Positions 4,506 through 5,339 of a DNA stretch of 5,339 bases are shown here, piece after piece (positions within the stretch are counted from its first letter, which is position 1; each line of letters opens with the position of its first letter). Both the position numbers and the translations under genes were made by a program. The stretch is from assembly GCA_030597345.1 (NCBI GenBank), contig JAUVSA010000157.1, forward strand, positions 1 through 5,339, written 5' to 3'. This stretch comes from Bacillota bacterium. GTDB taxonomy: Bacteria; Armatimonadota; Hebobacteria; Hebobacterales; Hebobacteraceae. The notes beneath the pieces were generated by a model. The model saw only the letters and a program-made list of their open reading frames with translations. It was not told where the DNA came from and ran no database searches.

Positions 4506-5339
4506 TCACTCCGCAGGGCGGAATTCGGTGGGGAGGTTGTCCTCGAGCAGCTTCTGCACCGCGGCCGCCGCCCCCTGAGCGGGGACGGTCTCGCCCTCGC
4601 CGGCCCGCCTGCGCACCTCGACCTTCCCCTCTCCCGCCAGCCGGCCCACCACTACCTGCCCGGGAATCCCCATTAGGTCCGCGTCCTTGAACTTGACTCC
4701 GGCCCGCTCCGCTCGGTCCTCCAGCAGCACCTCCACCCCGGCCGCCCGCAGATCACCGTAGATCCCCTCCGCCAGCTCGCGCTGCGTGTCATCGTCGTTG
4801 TTCACCACGATAACGACGACATCGAATGGCGCGATGGAGGCCGGCCAGACGATTCCCGAGTCGTCGCGGAAATGCTCCACGACGGCGGCCATCATGCGCG
4901 TCGTGCCCAGGCCGTAGCAGCCCATGACAATCGACTTCCGCTGCCCCTCCTCGTCCAGGTAATGGGCGTCCAGCGGTTCGCTGTACTTCGTCCCGAGCTT
5001 GAACACGTGGCCCAGCTCGATGCCCTGATAAGCGGTCAGAGCCTTTCCGCACTTCGCACACCGGTCGCCTGGCTCTGCGTTTCGCACTTGAGCCCAACGC
5101 GACACCTCGAAATCCCGATCCCAGTTGACATTGCGCAGGTGCAGGTCCGCCTCGTTCCCGCCGGTGACGAAATTCCGCTCCCCGCGCAGCTCTTCGTCCG
5201 CGACGATCTCCACATCCTTTATGCCGACCGGCCCGGCGAACCCCACCGGCGCGCCGGTCACCCGCGCTATCGTCTCCCGATCACCCATCGTGAGTTCGCT
5301 CGCACCCACCGCATCCTTCAGCTTGTCCTCGCTCAGCTC
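4506..5339 (-). CDS. proS: Prolyl-tRNA synthetase, C-terminal 277 residues, 5' end beyond window
   Basis: ProS attaches proline to tRNA(Pro) in the cytoplasm. The frame is open to the window edge, entering as ELSEDKLKDAVGASELTMGD, so the N-terminus and motifs 1 and 2 lie outside. The visible first part is the end of the YbaK-like INS editing domain typical of bacterial-type ProS (GAPVGFAGPVG; then NVNWDRDFEVS). Next come CAKCGKALTAYQGIELGHVF and KLGTKYSEPLDAHYLDEEGQ. Class II motif 3 is GCYGLGTTRMMAAVVEHF, carrying the ATP-binding Arg. The anticodon-binding domain begins near IVWPASIAPFDVVVIVVNND and contains VKFKDADLMGIPGQVVVGR. The end EDNLPTEFRPAE with a TGA stop is normal for the family. 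Presence of the INS domain points to the bacterial rather than the archaeal/eukaryotic type. Confidence 0.97.
   Translation of the reverse strand, partial: ELSEDKLKDAVGASELTMGDRETIARVTGAPVGFAGPVGIKDVEIVADEELRGERNFVTGGNEADLHLRNVNWDRDFEVSRWAQVRNAEPGDRCAKCGKALTAYQGIELGHVFKLGTKYSEPLDAHYLDEEGQRKSIVMGCYGLGTTRMMAAVVEHFRDDSGIVWPASIAPFDVVVIVVNNDDDTQRELAEGIYGDLRAAGVEVLLEDRAERAGVKFKDADLMGIPGQVVVGRLAGEGKVEVRRRAGEGETVPAQGAAAAVQKLLEDNLPTEFRPAE

Overview
The window is a GC-rich bacterial chromosome segment in which every supportable gene is on the minus strand, so transcription runs from the right edge to the left edge. Two housekeeping genes, proS (cut by the right edge) and nusA (cut by the left edge), frame a small accessory region. 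That region holds a MgtC-family membrane protein, a prepilin-like protein and a secreted multidomain protein. The prepilin style (N-terminal methylation helix followed by PVFAQERDRARQAVCLANIR and MYLADNDRHFP) and the copper-amine-oxidase-N-type domain on a secreted protein suggest an uncultured environmental bacterium, perhaps Armatimonadota or a similar phylum with many DUF1559-like pilins. This taxonomic guess is weak.

Layout from right to left. (1) 5339-4506: C-terminal 277 residues of a bacterial-type prolyl-tRNA synthetase. (2) 4501-3848: MgtC/SapB-family protein, starting 4 nt after the proS stop and probably co-transcribed with it. (3) 3804-3777: a good sigma-70-type promoter (TTGACA, 16 bp, TATGAT). 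(4) 3727-3296, probably continuing to 3159 in another frame: a prepilin-like gene that looks frameshifted near its 3' end. (5) 3141-1828: a secreted 437-residue protein with an Ig-like region, a helical TPR-like region and a partial Cu_amine_oxidN1 domain. It starts after a near-perfect Shine-Dalgarno and ends before a 14-bp terminator hairpin at 1777-1746. (6) 1745-1324: intergenic, carrying a roughly 125-bp inverted-repeat element with a dispersed-repeat core. (7) 1323-1202: a strong promoter and structured leader for nusA. (8) 1201-1: nusA, with an acidic, tandemly repeated C-terminal tail running out of the window.

No complete new system stands out. The parts most worth a second look are the nusA leader (paired palindromes at the expected transcription start and a perfect 12-bp hairpin just before the ribosome-binding site), the 84-bp in-frame repeat in the NusA tail, the probably frameshifted prepilin gene with a Cys-rich tail and a Ser at the processing position, and the small inverted-repeat element upstream of nusA.
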